From assembly GCA_027924645.1 (NCBI GenBank), contig BSBN01000829.1:558001-622000 (forward strand): a stretch of DNA of 64,000 nucleotides, given 5' to 3'. Positions 1 through 11,528 of this stretch are shown one piece after another (position 1 is the first letter of the stretch; every line of letters begins with the position of its first letter). The position numbers were made by a program, and so were the translations under genes. Under the pieces are notes generated by a model, which saw only the letters and a program-made list of their open reading frames with translations, was not told the origin of the DNA and did not search any database. This DNA comes from Cunninghamia lanceolata. Its lineage: Eukaryota > Streptophyta > Pinopsida > Cupressales > Cupressaceae.

Positions 1-1079
1 CTAGGAAGGGTGAATTCTTATAGAAAATCAAAGACTCCATCAAATGCTCTGAAATTGTAGGAAAAGGGTCACCTAGGGATGAGAATCAAATGGGTCAAAT
101 ACCCAAAATGACCTTGGTCTTCGAATTCTCTCCACGAACAAAACTTCATTTTAACCTATCAAAAACCATCAATGCCAGAATCATGCAGACACTCTAAACT
201 CTCGCTGAAATCCTCCAATATGCACTTGTACAACCTCTATGTGAAGTTGCTCATGTATGATCGGCTAGGGATTATCTCTCAAATCTAAAACCGATGTTAA
301 CTATGAGGGTTTTCGTCCTCAAAGCCCTAGGATCAATGGACAAATCAATGGCATAATATTATCATCAATCGTCAACATGTTCCAAATGAGGAGACTTTAC
401 ATCTTTTTATTCTTTTTCCCTTTAAAAGATTTTAGAAACTTCCTAAACTTGGGTGCCACACAAGAGAGGGAAACCTTTATTTTGAAAAAATTAGAAAAAA
501 ACCCCTTTATTTCCATCCTTTTAATGTTTTTCCATTTCTTTCCATTTTCTCTGCTTTTTCCCTCTAGGCATTCCTCCTTTTTGCATAATTAATTCATTTA
601 TTAAATATTCACATGGCCCCCTTTTAAAAACAACTTTAAGTCCTGACTCCTAGGCATAGGGTACAACTTAACTTTATAGCTTTATAATATTTAATTATGC
701 CTAGGTTGCCTTTTTGTGAACATAATAATAAAATACTCATATTATAATGTCCTTGTCCATTCCAACTATAAACTGTCAAGGAAGAACCCCGTGCTATACC
801 CTGCCATAAACCATGCTACCAGAAATAGCGCTTACTAAAAATAGTAAGCTCAAGAAAGTCCCTAGTTGCCAATGTAGAACATATCACCCTAAAGCTCTCT
901 GAAAACCCAGAAGGAATCCAGTAATCAAACTGCCATACATTGATAAACAAATCCCTAAAATTTTAGAAGAGATCACCACACAGTTGGAAACCCTAATTAT
1001 TGCCTCCAATTAGCTTATAGGCTTCCAAAATAGGCTTATGGTTAACCTTGGGTATCATTGGAGAGAAGGGGACATTACA
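1..1079 (-). repeat. Element A 3' LTR (left, truncated by window edge)
   Basis: Aligns along its whole length with 25550-26624, differing by scattered substitutions and small indels. It ends GGGGACATTACA, the inverse of the TGTAATGTCC start seen in the right copy. Position 1 corresponds to about 25550, so roughly 400 bp are missing to the left. Confidence 0.93.
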
Positions 1080-1093
1080 GTCCGCCCTCCCCA
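1080..1093 (-). other. Element A polypurine tract
   Basis: On the minus strand GGGGAGGGCGGAC lies directly before the TGTAATGT start of the 3' LTR. Its position and purine bias fit the plus-strand DNA primer site of an LTR retrotransposon. Confidence 0.7.
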
Positions 1094-1129
1094 AGATTGC
1101 TTGTCGTTAAGCAATTGTAAATTAGGATG

Positions 1130-2540
1130 CTATAAAATATGATCACTTTCCCAAGTGGCATCCTCAAGTGGTAAGTCCTTCCATTTTACCAGGTACTTTG
1201 TGATGGTTCTTCTTCTCAACGAATGCTCCCTGGTATTAGGTATTGCCTCTGGAATCAAAACTAAATGTCCCTCCTCATCCAATGGAGGTAAAACTGGTGT
1301 AGCCACCACATTGTGACCAAGTGCTTTCTTAAGGTGAGATACATGGAAGATGTTATGCACCTTACTGTCTACTAGTAACTCCAATTCGTAGGCCACTTCC
1401 CCAACTCTCCTGATGATCTTGTAAGGTCCATAGAAATGTGGCTTGAGTTTTTCTGCTCCACTCTTCTTGAGAGTAGACTGTCTGTAGGGCTAGAGTCTCA
1501 AGTAGACCATATCACCAACCTCGAAGGTGCACTCAATACATTGTTGATCAACATATATTTTCTGTTGATTTTGCGCCTGATGGATATTGTCCTTGAGTGC
1601 TCTCAAGATGTCTTGGCTATGCTGCAACATATCTCTTGCCTGAGGGGCTCTACTATCGCCAAATAGCAAATCTGTAAAGTTAGGAGCCTCATATCCATAC
1701 AAGGCCAAGAATGGGGACATCCTGATTGACATGTGGTAGGAAGAATTATAACAATAGTCTCCCAGATAAAGCCATCTCGCCCATGCCTTTTGCTGCCCCA
1801 AAACATAATTTTGAAGATAGCCTTCTAGCCATTTGTTGACAATCTCTATTTGGTCATCTGTTTAAGGATGGTAACTAGTGCTTGGAGTAAGCATTGTACC
1901 ACTCAATCTAAAAATTTCTCACCAGAAAGTGCTCAAGGACTTGTTGTCCCTATCACTAACATTATTTTTTGGCAACCCATGTAACCTGAATACCTCCCTG
2001 AAGAACAAAACTGCAACTTGGGCTGCTATAAACGCACTAGCAATGGCAAATAAATGAGCAAACTTAGTCAACCGGTCAACTACAACATAAATACAATCCT
2101 TACCCTGCACTGTGGGTAACCTAGTGATGAAGTCCATAGATACACTTTCCCATTTCTGATTAGGAATGGGCAAAGGCTGCAATAAACCAACTAGAAAAGT
2201 ATGATCATCTTTGTTCACCTAGCAAACTGGACATTCCCTTATGTAAAATAGTACTTCATTTTTTAATCCTTTCCAAGAAAACCTTTCATGAACTTGCTTG
2301 TAAGTCTTGAAGTACCCTTGATGGCCAGGCAAAGGAATGTCATGGAATGTCTATACGATCTTCTTTTGCAGCTAAGATTCAGGTACTAAGAAGATCCTAC
2401 CCTTATATTGGATTAATCCATCAACCAATTGATATCTTTCATCATGCACAGTGCCTTCAATAGTGCTGGTTGCAAACTAATTTTTTGCATAATCAGCAAG
2501 TATTAACTCCTTCCAATCAACTGCTAACTCAACAATAGTG
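1130..2540 (-). pseudogene. Element A integrase and C-terminal chromodomain (broken)
   Basis: Read on the minus strand this encodes the end of the HHCC zinc-binding region (RECPVC near 2225), then the catalytic core with the first aspartate in MDFITRLP and the second in VSDRD. The DDE tail region is badly eroded around 1850-1920. Next come the GDMVYLRL module near 1490 and a chromodomain (YLVKWKDLPLEDATWES) at about 1140-1210, which in chromoviruses helps target integration to modified chromatin. Several stops (for example between 1801 and 1919, and at 1489) and frame changes make it non-functional. Identity as chromovirus integrase is secure from the motif order. Confidence 0.9.
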
Positions 2541-3793
2541 CTCAAATGTGGTCTTCTAGACAATGCATTAGCCACTATGTTGATTTTGCCTTTGACATAT
2601 TCAATGTCAAAGTCATACGCTTGGAGCTTGCTCACCCATTTCTGTTGTCTTTCATTTAAATCCTTCTAGTGCATGAAATGTTTGAGACTATTGTGATCAA
2701 TTTTGACCACAAATTTGCTGCCCACCAAGTATTCTCTAAACTTGGCTAATGTATGCATAATTGCAAGCATTCCTTTGTCATAAATAGAATAGGCATTTTT
2801 AGTTCCTCTCAGCTTCCTGCTTTCAAAAGCAATCGGATGTTTGTCCTGCATGAGGACAGCCCCAACTCCCTCTCCTGAAGCATTACATTGTAACTCAAAG
2901 GGTTTAGAAAAATCAGGCATAGCCAACACTAGACATGAACTAACAAGTTCCTTGAACTTGTTAAAAACCCCTTATGCTCTTTCTAACCATGTGAATGCTT
3001 CCTTTTTAGTAAGGTCTATAAGAGGGGCAGCCATCTGTGAATAACCCTTGACAAACCTCCTATAAAATCCACATAGACCCAAGAACCCTTTTAACTATGG
3101 CAGGTTCTTTGGAGGTGGCCAATCCAGAATATCCTTGATCTTTTCAGGATCAATGCTAACACCCTTAGAGCTGATCACATGCCCAAGGTACAATAGCTCC
3201 TGCATTCCAAATTCACATTTTTTATTCTTTTGCATACAAACCTTCTGATTCCAAGATACCAAGCACCTCATCTAAATGCTTAAGATGCTCTTCCCATGAT
3301 TTGTTGTATATAAGAATGTTGTCAAAGAAAATCAACACAAATTTTCTTAATTGCTTCTGGAAGATCATATTCATACAGGATTGGAAAGTAGCAAGTGCAT
3401 TAGTCAAGCCAAATGGCATGACTAGAAACTCAAAATGCCCGAAGTGACATCTGAAGGCTGTCTTTTCAATATCCTTCTCCATCATTCTGATTTGGTGGTA
3501 ACCCGATCTCAAATCTATCTTGGAAAAGTACATGGCACCATGTAGCTCATCAATGAGCTCATCGATCTTGGGGATGGGATATCGATTCTTAATTGTCTTC
3601 TGATTAAGGGCATGGTAATCAATACACATACATATAGTGCCATCTTTTTTCTTCACTAGGACAATAGCTGAAGCAAAAGGGCTTTTACTTGGACGTATGA
3701 AGCCCATATCCAAGAGTTTCTTGATGGCCTTTTCAATTTCATCCTTCTACTTCTTTGCATACCTGTAAGGAGTGGTAATGACTGGTTTGGTAC
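2541..3793 (-). pseudogene. Element A reverse transcriptase and RNase H (broken)
   Basis: Minus-strand reading gives the RT palm and fingers: MGFIRPSKSPFAS, DLRSGYHQIRM, the MPFGLTNA box and FFDNILIYN, where the family normally has FFDD or YVDD. The second catalytic aspartate is therefore replaced by asparagine (codon 3318-3320). The connection and RNase H follow (ASGEGVGAVLMQ, SRKLRGTKNAYSIYDKGMLA, DHNSLKHF, then ANALSRR). At least three in-frame stops are present. The coding sequence is cut at 3793 by element B and resumes at 23070, where the minus strand reads the linker ending ELEDGT. Confidence 0.92.
3789..3793. repeat. Element B target-site duplication, left copy
   Basis: GGTAC here; the right copy at 23070-23074 is TGTAC, one mismatch. 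Removing element B and one copy rejoins the chromovirus frame (ELEDGT followed by KPVITTPYRYAKK), which confirms the insertion point. Confidence 0.85.
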
Positions 3794-4863
3794 TGTATAC
3801 ACCTAAAAATGGCTAAGTCAAATTAAATAAATAAATATTTATTTTATTCTCATTCCTCTATCAATGAGTAAATTCACTAATTTATTTATATGATTCCCAT
3901 CATCATAATTCTACAACAAATCAATTTATCAATTCTTCTAATGTCATCCCTAATTAAATAATTCTAAATTATATGATCAATCATCATATCCCAAAGTTAA
4001 AAGTCCATAATTCCACATCATCCAATCCACCTCATCATGTTGCACACATAATTAAATATTTTAATATTTAATTATCTATGTATCCTCACCCACATGTCCT
4101 ATTATTCCTCCAACCATCCCTATTCTCATGAGTATGGTCTCTCCATGTCATCTTGGTCAAAAGACACCTTGAGACACTTATCCCATAAGTCCCTATATTC
4201 CTTCCAACCATCCTACAAACAAGGTCTCCTTCTTTGACCTTCACTCTATGGTCTTAGTGAGCCTTGTGACATGTGGCCTAATGTCACACCTTTCTCTCCA
4301 CCTTGTCAAGGTGAGAGGAACATCTTCCATATTTTTCTCCCTAATCCCAACCAATTCGATCTCCACCGTACACATCACAAGACTTCTTCTCCACCATTGA
4401 GATCGTGACACTTGGAATTGGCCTCTCCTTGGCCTATAAAAGGAACCCTCATTCCCTAATTTCATCAATCCAAAAGCTTTTGTAATCTTACTCTATATAT
4501 ATTCTACAAGTGTGCCTTTGGCAAAATATCCTCATTGTACTTGCATAATCTCATTATTATCACAATCATCCAACCATGTCTCCATATCTCCATTATCCAT
4601 CTTCATAGAGTTGCATTGTTAGTTTAATCTTCATTGCATTATCCATCTACAGCCATTCTCCTATTGTCATCTTCAATAGCAAGGAAGTACATACTTCTGA
4701 GAGCTCAACTCATTCATAAGATCAATATCAGATAGGTAACAATGGAAGCTATGAGGTGAATCAGTCTACGAAGGTAATATCTTTATTTATTGTATTTGCA
4801 TCAATTTCATTGAGTTATTGGATAGTAAGTAGTTTAATACTGTTGTTCATATTTCCTCTAACA
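3794..4863 (+). repeat. Element B 5' LTR
   Basis: Starts TGTATACACC and ends TCTAACA. It matches 21992-23069 almost throughout with scattered substitutions and short indels. A TATA-like stretch (GCCTATAAAAGG, about 4431-4442) lies roughly 430 bp before the LTR end and could mark the U3/R boundary. Confidence 0.93.
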
Positions 4864-4867
4864 TTTT

Positions 4868-4885
4868 TGGCGCCCACCATGGGGC
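4868..4885 (+). other. Element B primer binding site
   Basis: TGGCGCCCACCATGGGGC lies four bases after the 5' LTR. It resembles the TGGCGCC-type primer binding sites common in Tat and related plant Ty3/gypsy elements. Confidence 0.75.
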
Positions 4886-4950
4886 CTAGCCCCGTTTTTA
4901 ATCTCCATTTGAGTTTTTTTTGTGAAGGTACTGTCATGACAGGTCATTTC

Positions 4951-5178
4951 GGTGCATTCACATTCTAGTCTTGCGCATTTAAAGATTCCTACTGCACATT
5001 TACCTTTCTGTGCATTCACTCTGTCTTTCCACGCATTTACCACTTTTTGCTGCGCATCCACAATTATGTGCATTTGCCCCGCAGTCTTGTGCATTTATAG
5101 CATATTCATGTTCATTCACGATTCTACACATTTTCTCTACAATGTTGCGCATTTACAATCTGTTCCTATGCATTCACA
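4951..5178 (+). repeat. Degenerate GCGCATTYAC motif array 1 in leader
   Basis: About a dozen imperfect copies of a core like TGCGCATTTAC or GTGCATTCAC recur every 15-25 bp. Examples: GGTGCATTCAC at 4951, TTGCGCATTTA at 4971, GCGCATCCAC near 5052, TTGCGCATTTAC near 5147. Confidence 0.7.
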
Positions 5179-6443
5179 TTCTAACGGAATGTTGTGTTGC
5201 TTTGTAAAGCTTTTCCATACTAATTCTTCTTGCAGGTGTAGGAGCTTGGTTTAGTCATTTAAGCTGCATCATAAATTCATCTAGATTTAATCAGGGGGAA
5301 GTATTTTGACATCTTCGTGCAAATTTTCACCTAGATCTAATTAGGAGGAAGTAAATTGTATTGTTGCATTACAACTCGCACATAGTCCCAACCTAGGTAG
5401 ATAAAACTGAATAAATTTTTCATTTTTCTATCTTGCACTACAAAACACTCATTTAGCTTAAATAAGGGAAAGTAATTTGTTTGATTCTTCAACAACAATC
5501 TTCACATAGATTTGTTTGGGAGGATAAAATTAACCATCTTTTCAAAGTTTTTGCTATCTTGTCAATTTCTTGTGCTTGGTAGAGTAAAACACATTTAGTT
5601 TTAACTCTAGGAGGATAAAGAACTAGTGTATCCTATGTTTGAAAATAGTGATAGGACCATGCTCTCCCCTTTTTGGGTGATCAAAATGCCAAACTCATCA
5701 TTTATTTTGTGTAACCTTTAGAAGAGGCCTGCCCTTGGGATTGTGTTTCTTCCAAGTGGGATGACCTCGAGTGGTAACGGGCTAAAGCCAAGCCACTTCC
5801 AAGATGCTTTAAATAAATTATGTTTGTGATGAAAGGCACAAACAACAGGTGTTGTTGTGTTATACCAACAAAAGTTTCCCATAGTACCCTTGTGGTGCGT
5901 TAAAATCTATTGAGCCTAACCTCTTCAGACTAGGAAGCCTCCATAACAGAGCGAATTACTGTAGGTATAACCACCCAAACAGATGCCCAAACTAAAAGCC
6001 AATTGTTTTAGAAATCCAAAAACCCCTATTTGTTGATGCAAGAGGAGGATCCTCTGAATCCATCCAATGTCACACACTCATTTAGTGTGGAGACAGAAAA
6101 TCCAACTCTTCGAAGGGATTGTAACTCGGTATGCATGAGAAGTGAGTGCACTGTAAGGGGGAGCCGATGCTACCAAGTTACTAACTGTCCGTCTTTATGT
6201 AAGTGGCTGAAGTAAAACCCAAGTTAGAATTCAATGAATATTTCCCTTGCCATCCTTAGGATTGTACTTGTTTGTTTTACATTTATCAAACATTGTATCA
6301 AATAACCATGGAAACCTCTTGTTTACTGTGTTTTCTGGCAATAACTTGAGTCAAGACAATATGACAAACTTTAGATCAACTTAGGAAAACATGGAAAACA
6401 ATCCAAACTGACAAACTGAGACAAAAAGCAAAATTTCTGCAGT

Positions 6444-6712
6444 CCTGCGCATACACCGAATCTTGTTGCACATACACCAAAGCCTACTGCAGATTCACTG
6501 TTGTTGCAAATTCACACGATATTGTTGCGCATACACAACATGTATTGCTGCACATACACAAAATTGCACATTCAAACCATAGAACTATGGATTTACAACA
6601 CAGTTCTATGCATTTAAAATACAGTCATGTGCATACAGAGTTGCACATCCATCAGGTAGAGCTGTGCATTTACCATTTCTTCTTGCGCATTTGATGTTGC
6701 ACATCCACAACA
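6444..6712 (+). repeat. Degenerate GCGCATAYAC motif array 2 in leader
   Basis: Second block of the same motif class, with CCTGCGCATACACC, TTGCACATACACC, TTGCGCATACAC, CTGTGCATTTACC and TTGCACATCCACA. It stands about 550 bp before the gag start and has the same orientation as array 1. Confidence 0.7.
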
Positions 6713-7256
6713 GAGAGTTGTTCTGTACAATTTGGGACAAAAGTGAAACCATTTCTGGATACCCTTTTTTCTCTAGTATACACTTGGAAAATAACTTCAA
6801 CCTTGCAGTCACATCCTCATACCATTTTCACAACATCACCTTTGCATACCATTATCTTACTATCCAAACACATCAAACCAAACCAAAACTTGCATCAAGG
6901 CATAATTGATACTCTACCAAATTCAAACAATATCTAGCTAGTTTCATAACAGGATTCCAATCATCCTTCACATTGAAACTATACTTCTATATCTTGATAA
7001 AAGAATAGTCTACATCAATAGAGGAGATCATCCATCCATATTTTGACTACTTTCTATATCAACACTTCGATCGCTATTACCACTATAGCTCAAGAACACC
7101 TTGTTTGGACAACATATAATCAATAGAAAAAAAAACCTTAGAAAAATCTAGTCAAAAACATATCTAATCAAATTCACCTCATATCATATCATATCAAAAC
7201 ATCAAACCAAGTCCACCAAGTCTCACAATCCAACTTCACCCACATCTCAAGCTTGC

Positions 7257-8889
7257 ATGGTTCAAACAAGGTCCCAAGTGAAACAAAACCAAAAAATGGG
7301 TTCCATTCACAATAGTGGGCATGATTCTGATGAAGAGGAAATTAACCAAAAGGAAATCCTTAAACACCTCCAAGATCCAAAATTTCAAAAGATAATGGAT
7401 AAGGTCGTTGCCACCGATCTTATAAATATTTTCTTATGGTAGCTCAACAAGGTTCTAAGTTGCCCTTAGATTTTGATGTCTCAAATCTAAGAGAGAACAA
7501 CTCCTCAAATGAAGCTGAGTCTTCGAAAGATGGCTCCAAAAATGACAAAGATGGCTCCAAAAATGACAAAGATGTCTCCAAAACTGACAAAGATGCTTCT
7601 AAATTGGAAAAGGCTAAGGATACACCCAATCCCTTGGACACATTAACAACACAAATCCAAGCCTTGCAACAATAGTTGGTGCACATCCAAAGCAGGAAAA
7701 CCACAAAACACTACTTCCTTGAGGATATCTCACCTTATCCCTTTGATAAATCTTTACTCATGATACCTTTTCCCTCAAGGTTTGAGGTTCCAAAATTTGA
7801 CAAATATAGAGGAAAAGGTGATCCAAGAGATCATATAAGGGAATTTAGTGCCGCATGCCTAGAAGTCACACACAACAAAACATATCTTATGCGACTATTC
7901 CCAAGAAGCTTAGAAGGACAAGCTATGGAGTGGTTCTCACACCTACCTCCCAGCATCCGCACTTTTCATGAAATAGTAGACAAATTTGTCACACATTTCT
8001 TATACAATATCGAACATGAAATCTCCATGTTGGATCTTTGTAATAACAAACAAAAAGGAGGAGAATCCTTCACCTCTTTCCTACAAAGATGGAAACAACT
8101 TGCAAGCAAGTGTCCCTACCACATACCAGAGAACCAAATGATAGACATGTTTGTTCACAATCTATCCACGGAACTAAGCTATCAAATCCAAATACAATGT
8201 CCAATTACTTTTAGTAAGGTAATTGAAATGGGGCTACTCATCAAGAAAGCCTTGATAGCAAAGGGACAAATTAAACTCTACAAAGACACCCCTAGTTCAA
8301 GAAACAATGCAGACAAGTTGTGATTATGGACTAAGAACAAACCCATTGTGAACGATGGTGTCGTGGATGCTAAACGTGTGGTGCAAAAACAACCGATCTT
8401 CAATCTATCAAACCCGCAAAACAACACACCATCCACCAAGCCTCAAGGCAATGAGCAAAGATCAACCAACTTTCCTACTAGAAGAAAGTTCACACCCCTT
8501 GGGGAGTCACTCGAATCCGCCCTTTAGAAGTTAATAGGGGGCAACCTCATAATGCTTCCACCGATGCGAGAGTATGAACCAAAATTTAAACCCTCTTGGT
8601 GGAGTGATTCTGACTTTTGCGAATATCATAGAAACAAAGGGCATAAAACTAACAATTGTCAAAGACTCAAACATGTTGTTCAAGACTTAATTGATCAAAA
8701 ATGAATATCAATTGAAGGGTATACCTCTAATGATGAGCATATAGAATTCAAGAATCCTCTTACCCACTATGAAAAAGGAGAACCATCCAACCAAAACAAC
8801 AACGTTGCAAACAAAGTAAACTATAATATAATGTTTCTTATGAGTACACCATTAATCATATCTCACAAAGTGATTCACACATCAATGTG
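7257..8889 (+). pseudogene. Element B gag (broken)
   Basis: Starts MVQTRSQVKQ. A Ser/Lys/Asp-rich stretch with repeated DKDGSKN units (about 7540-7610) follows, then the conserved retrotransposon gag core from about 7755 (PFPSRFEVPKFDKY, YLMRLFPRSLEGQAMEWF, SFTSFLQRWKQLASKCP, ALIAKG) and a CCHC-like knuckle CEYHRNKGHKTNNC near 8618-8660. These match Tat-type gag. In-frame stops at about 7440, 7673, 8323, 8527 and 8702 break it; several are TAG where CAG (Gln) would be expected. The frame runs into the solo LTR G at 8895 and resumes at 11529. Confidence 0.9.
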
Positions 8890-8894
8890 ATCAC
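8890..8894. repeat. Solo LTR G target-site duplication, left copy
   Basis: ATCAC, repeated exactly at 11529-11533. Joining across one copy restores the surrounding reading frame (NVIT then INNKPYYNVTT). Confidence 0.92.
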
Positions 8895-9052
8895 TGATGG
8901 TGACAGGTTGTCATTGATGTCAAAAGTACATATCATGTTTTATGCAGTAAGGATCAGAGGAGCAAGAGTTTACATCATCCTGTGTAGATTTTATATCATC
9001 TTATATGTTGTTGATTACATCATCTTGTGTGTTGTTTTTGCCATGATCTTTA

Positions 9053-9114
9053 CAGATGACTTGTAGTGGTAATGACTTAGTCACAGATGACTTGTAGTGG
9101 TAATGACTTAGTCA
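9053..9114 (+). repeat. 31-bp tandem duplication in solo LTR G
   Basis: Two exact head-to-tail copies, 9053-9083 and 9084-9114, each starting CAGATGACTTGTAGTGG. Confidence 0.9.
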
Positions 9115-11134
9115 TTTGATCTCAGTAGCCTTCATCATGTTGTCTGACTTTCTCTACAATAAGGATTGGATTGGTTTCATTTTGTGTGGCATACTCTATA
9201 TCAAGGATTGATAGAAGTGATTACAGGAGTTATATACTAGTTCATAGGTATTGTCACCCATGGTCAAAGTAAGGTTGGTTCATAATATTCAGTTGGTAAA
9301 GCATTGTTAATCTTTTGGATATCATTCTTATGAAGTGGAATTTTATACACTATGCAAGGAGGTATAGTTGAAGTTGGAGGTTTAGAAGATATTTATCTTG
9401 TATCTAAAGCATACTCTTTGTTTACCTTCTCTGCCCATCTAGTGCCTATTTCACTTTTCTTATGTTTGAAAGGTGACTTATAATTGAAGGTTTGCAACTT
9501 AAGTACCACCGTTTGGAGGGGTCCCTAGTCATGGCGGTGACCGGCCCACCTCATACTTCTAACCGACTCCATCGGTCTCTTCCAAAAGTGCTCGGGCAAG
9601 AAATCATTTTTAAATGTCTCTCTTCAAAAGATTTTGGAGCGCGATTTCCTTACAGTTTTTTATGAGTTTAAAAACTATTGAAAATACTTTGTGAAGGGCC
9701 CGCGACATTCTAAAAGGGGAGTTTCTTATTTTAAGTTAAAACTTTAATATCATCGGTGTTGTTTGAAATTGCATGAGCGCCAAAAGAAATGGATAAGATA
9801 GTTGGAGCCCGATTAATATGTGAGAAGAAAATTGCATAAAAGAAAGTTTGTATTGGATGGTTTTTATTAAAAAGGAAAATTACTAATTTTTAGAGCCCGA
9901 TATCTCTAAAGGTAATTTATGTTTTAGAAAGGGCATCGGTTTTTTTTTAAGTTAAAGAAAAAAACATTAAAAATATATTTTTTAATATGGAGGAGTTAGG
10001 TCCTTATAGGGAATAAGATATTAAGTGGATGATAATGAAATTAGAAACTTTGTATTTCCTATTTTTTGGAAGGATCTTGATATTATAGTGCTTTTAAAAA
10101 AAGGCAATTTTCTTGTGGAGATTTTTATGACAAAAAGGCTATTATTAGAAGATTTTTCAGGGAAGATTGACATTATTGAAGATGATTTTTTAGAGAAGAC
10201 AAAGAGTTTTCCTTGCAGATGAATATAAAGTTTTGACAGAGATTTTTTATGAAGACTTTATACAAGGCAAAATGATTTTTGAAGATGAAGAATGTGAAGG
10301 AGAAGTTTGAAGGATCATTTTTGCACAGAAGATGAAAAAGATTATTTTTATTGTTTCTTGTAGGGGATATGAATGGTTTTACAGATGGAAGATAGAGTTG
10401 GTCAGATATTTTATTTACAGGGCATTGAAAGATCAAATCAAGTTTTTGGAAATGTGTTTCTTTACAGAGAATATAAAGAGATACAGAATGTTTTTCTTTA
10501 GAAGAGGATCAATTTTTGAAAGAGAAATATAAGACATTGTAAATTAGATTTTCTTCTTGCAAATGGATTTATGCAGATATTATTTTTGTGAGATGTTTGC
10601 AGAGAAAAAGAAAATGAAAAGACATTGAAGAAAATATGAAGAGGATTCAAGTAAAAGAGATTTTATTTTCTCTTACAGGGCACTGATTTTTTTTATTAAA
10701 GACAAAATATTCAGATTGAAATGAATATGAAAGGTCAACGAATTTTTGCAGAGAGAAGGTGAAAAGTTTTTTTGTTTGCAGGTTCTTCATTGAGAGAAGA
10801 TGAAAATGTTCATACAGAAGAGGAAAGGTGAAAAGATAATCAACTTGTATAAAGTTGTTTTTCAGGTGCATTGATGGGAGAATTAAGAAGGATAGAGATG
10901 AAACATACAGTGTTGTGAAATGTTGTTGAAAATCAAGCAGTGTTGTTGAGAATCAAGCAGTGTTGGTGTTGTAGAGTGGATCATGATACAGGATTGAAAT
11001 ATATGAGTTTGTATATGATTTGGGAATGATCATTTGACAGACACATGAGAGAGAATAAATGTTATGTATTGAAACAGAGAAACCCTCTGAATTTGTGTTT
11101 TCAGTTTGTTCTGTAATAGGGGTTGGTGCTCCTT

Positions 11135-11275
11135 GAAGCTGGTGCTTCTAAACAGTATGCCAGTGAGGCTTGTAGGTCAGTGAGACCTTAACATTTGTCA
11201 GTGAGACACATATTGTAGCCAGTGAGGCTTCTTTGTAGCCAGTGAGGCATGTTTGATCAGTTAAGCCAGTGAGGC
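11135..11275 (+). repeat. Mini-hairpin array in solo LTR G
   Basis: A run of short inverted repeats around an AGTGA loop: AGGTC-AGTGA-GACCT (11174-11188), TGTC-AGTGA-GACA (11196-11208), AGCC-AGTGA-GGCT (11217-11229), GCC-AGTGA-GGC (11159-11169, 11238-11248, 11265-11275). GAAGC-TGGT-GCTTC at 11135-11148 precedes them. It lies about 250 bp before the LTR end. See findings. Confidence 0.8.
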
Positions 11276-11528
11276 AGTTTAGAGTGGTTTTTCTACCCCT
11301 AGAGGGTTTTCCACTCATGCAATTCTTGTGTCATAATCTTCTCTGTGTGTGTATGATTTACTTATGAAGTTTTGTTCTCTTTCTGTATTCACAGTCATGT
11401 GCATATGTATTTGACAGATCAATGCTATCTTTCTCTCCTTGTGCTCTGAAAGTTAAAGTGTGTAAAAAGATTTGAAAATTCACACAACACTGATTCACCC
11501 CCCTCCCAGTGTTGATTGTACTCCTACA

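Larger units (their letters stand above)
4864..7256 (+). other. Element B untranslated leader
   Basis: Between LTR and gag are 2.4 kb without a credible long reading frame. It holds two blocks of a degenerate GCGCATTTAC-like motif (listed separately), several purine patches such as CAGGGGGAAG, and AT-rich spacers. Long leaders are common in Tat elements. Confidence 0.75.
8895..11528 (+). mobile_element. Solo LTR G (2.63 kb, copia/SIRE-like ends)
   Basis: Begins TGATGGTGACAGG, ends GTACTCCTACA and is flanked by exact ATCAC duplications. No gag or pol is inside, so I read it as a solo LTR left by LTR-LTR recombination. The first bases (TTGTCATTGATGTCAA) and the last segment (CTGATTCACCCCCCTCCCAG) closely resemble the start and end of element F's LTR, which suggests the same broad copia group in plus orientation. 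At 2.63 kb it is about twice as long as F's LTR. It holds a 31-bp tandem duplication and a mini-hairpin array (both listed). Confidence 0.85.

Noticed and set aside
4952..5254. 100-codon plus-strand frame and its minus-strand counterpart over the leader array
   Set aside because: Generated by the degenerate GCGCATTTAC repeats, which lack stops in some frames; no start context or domain.
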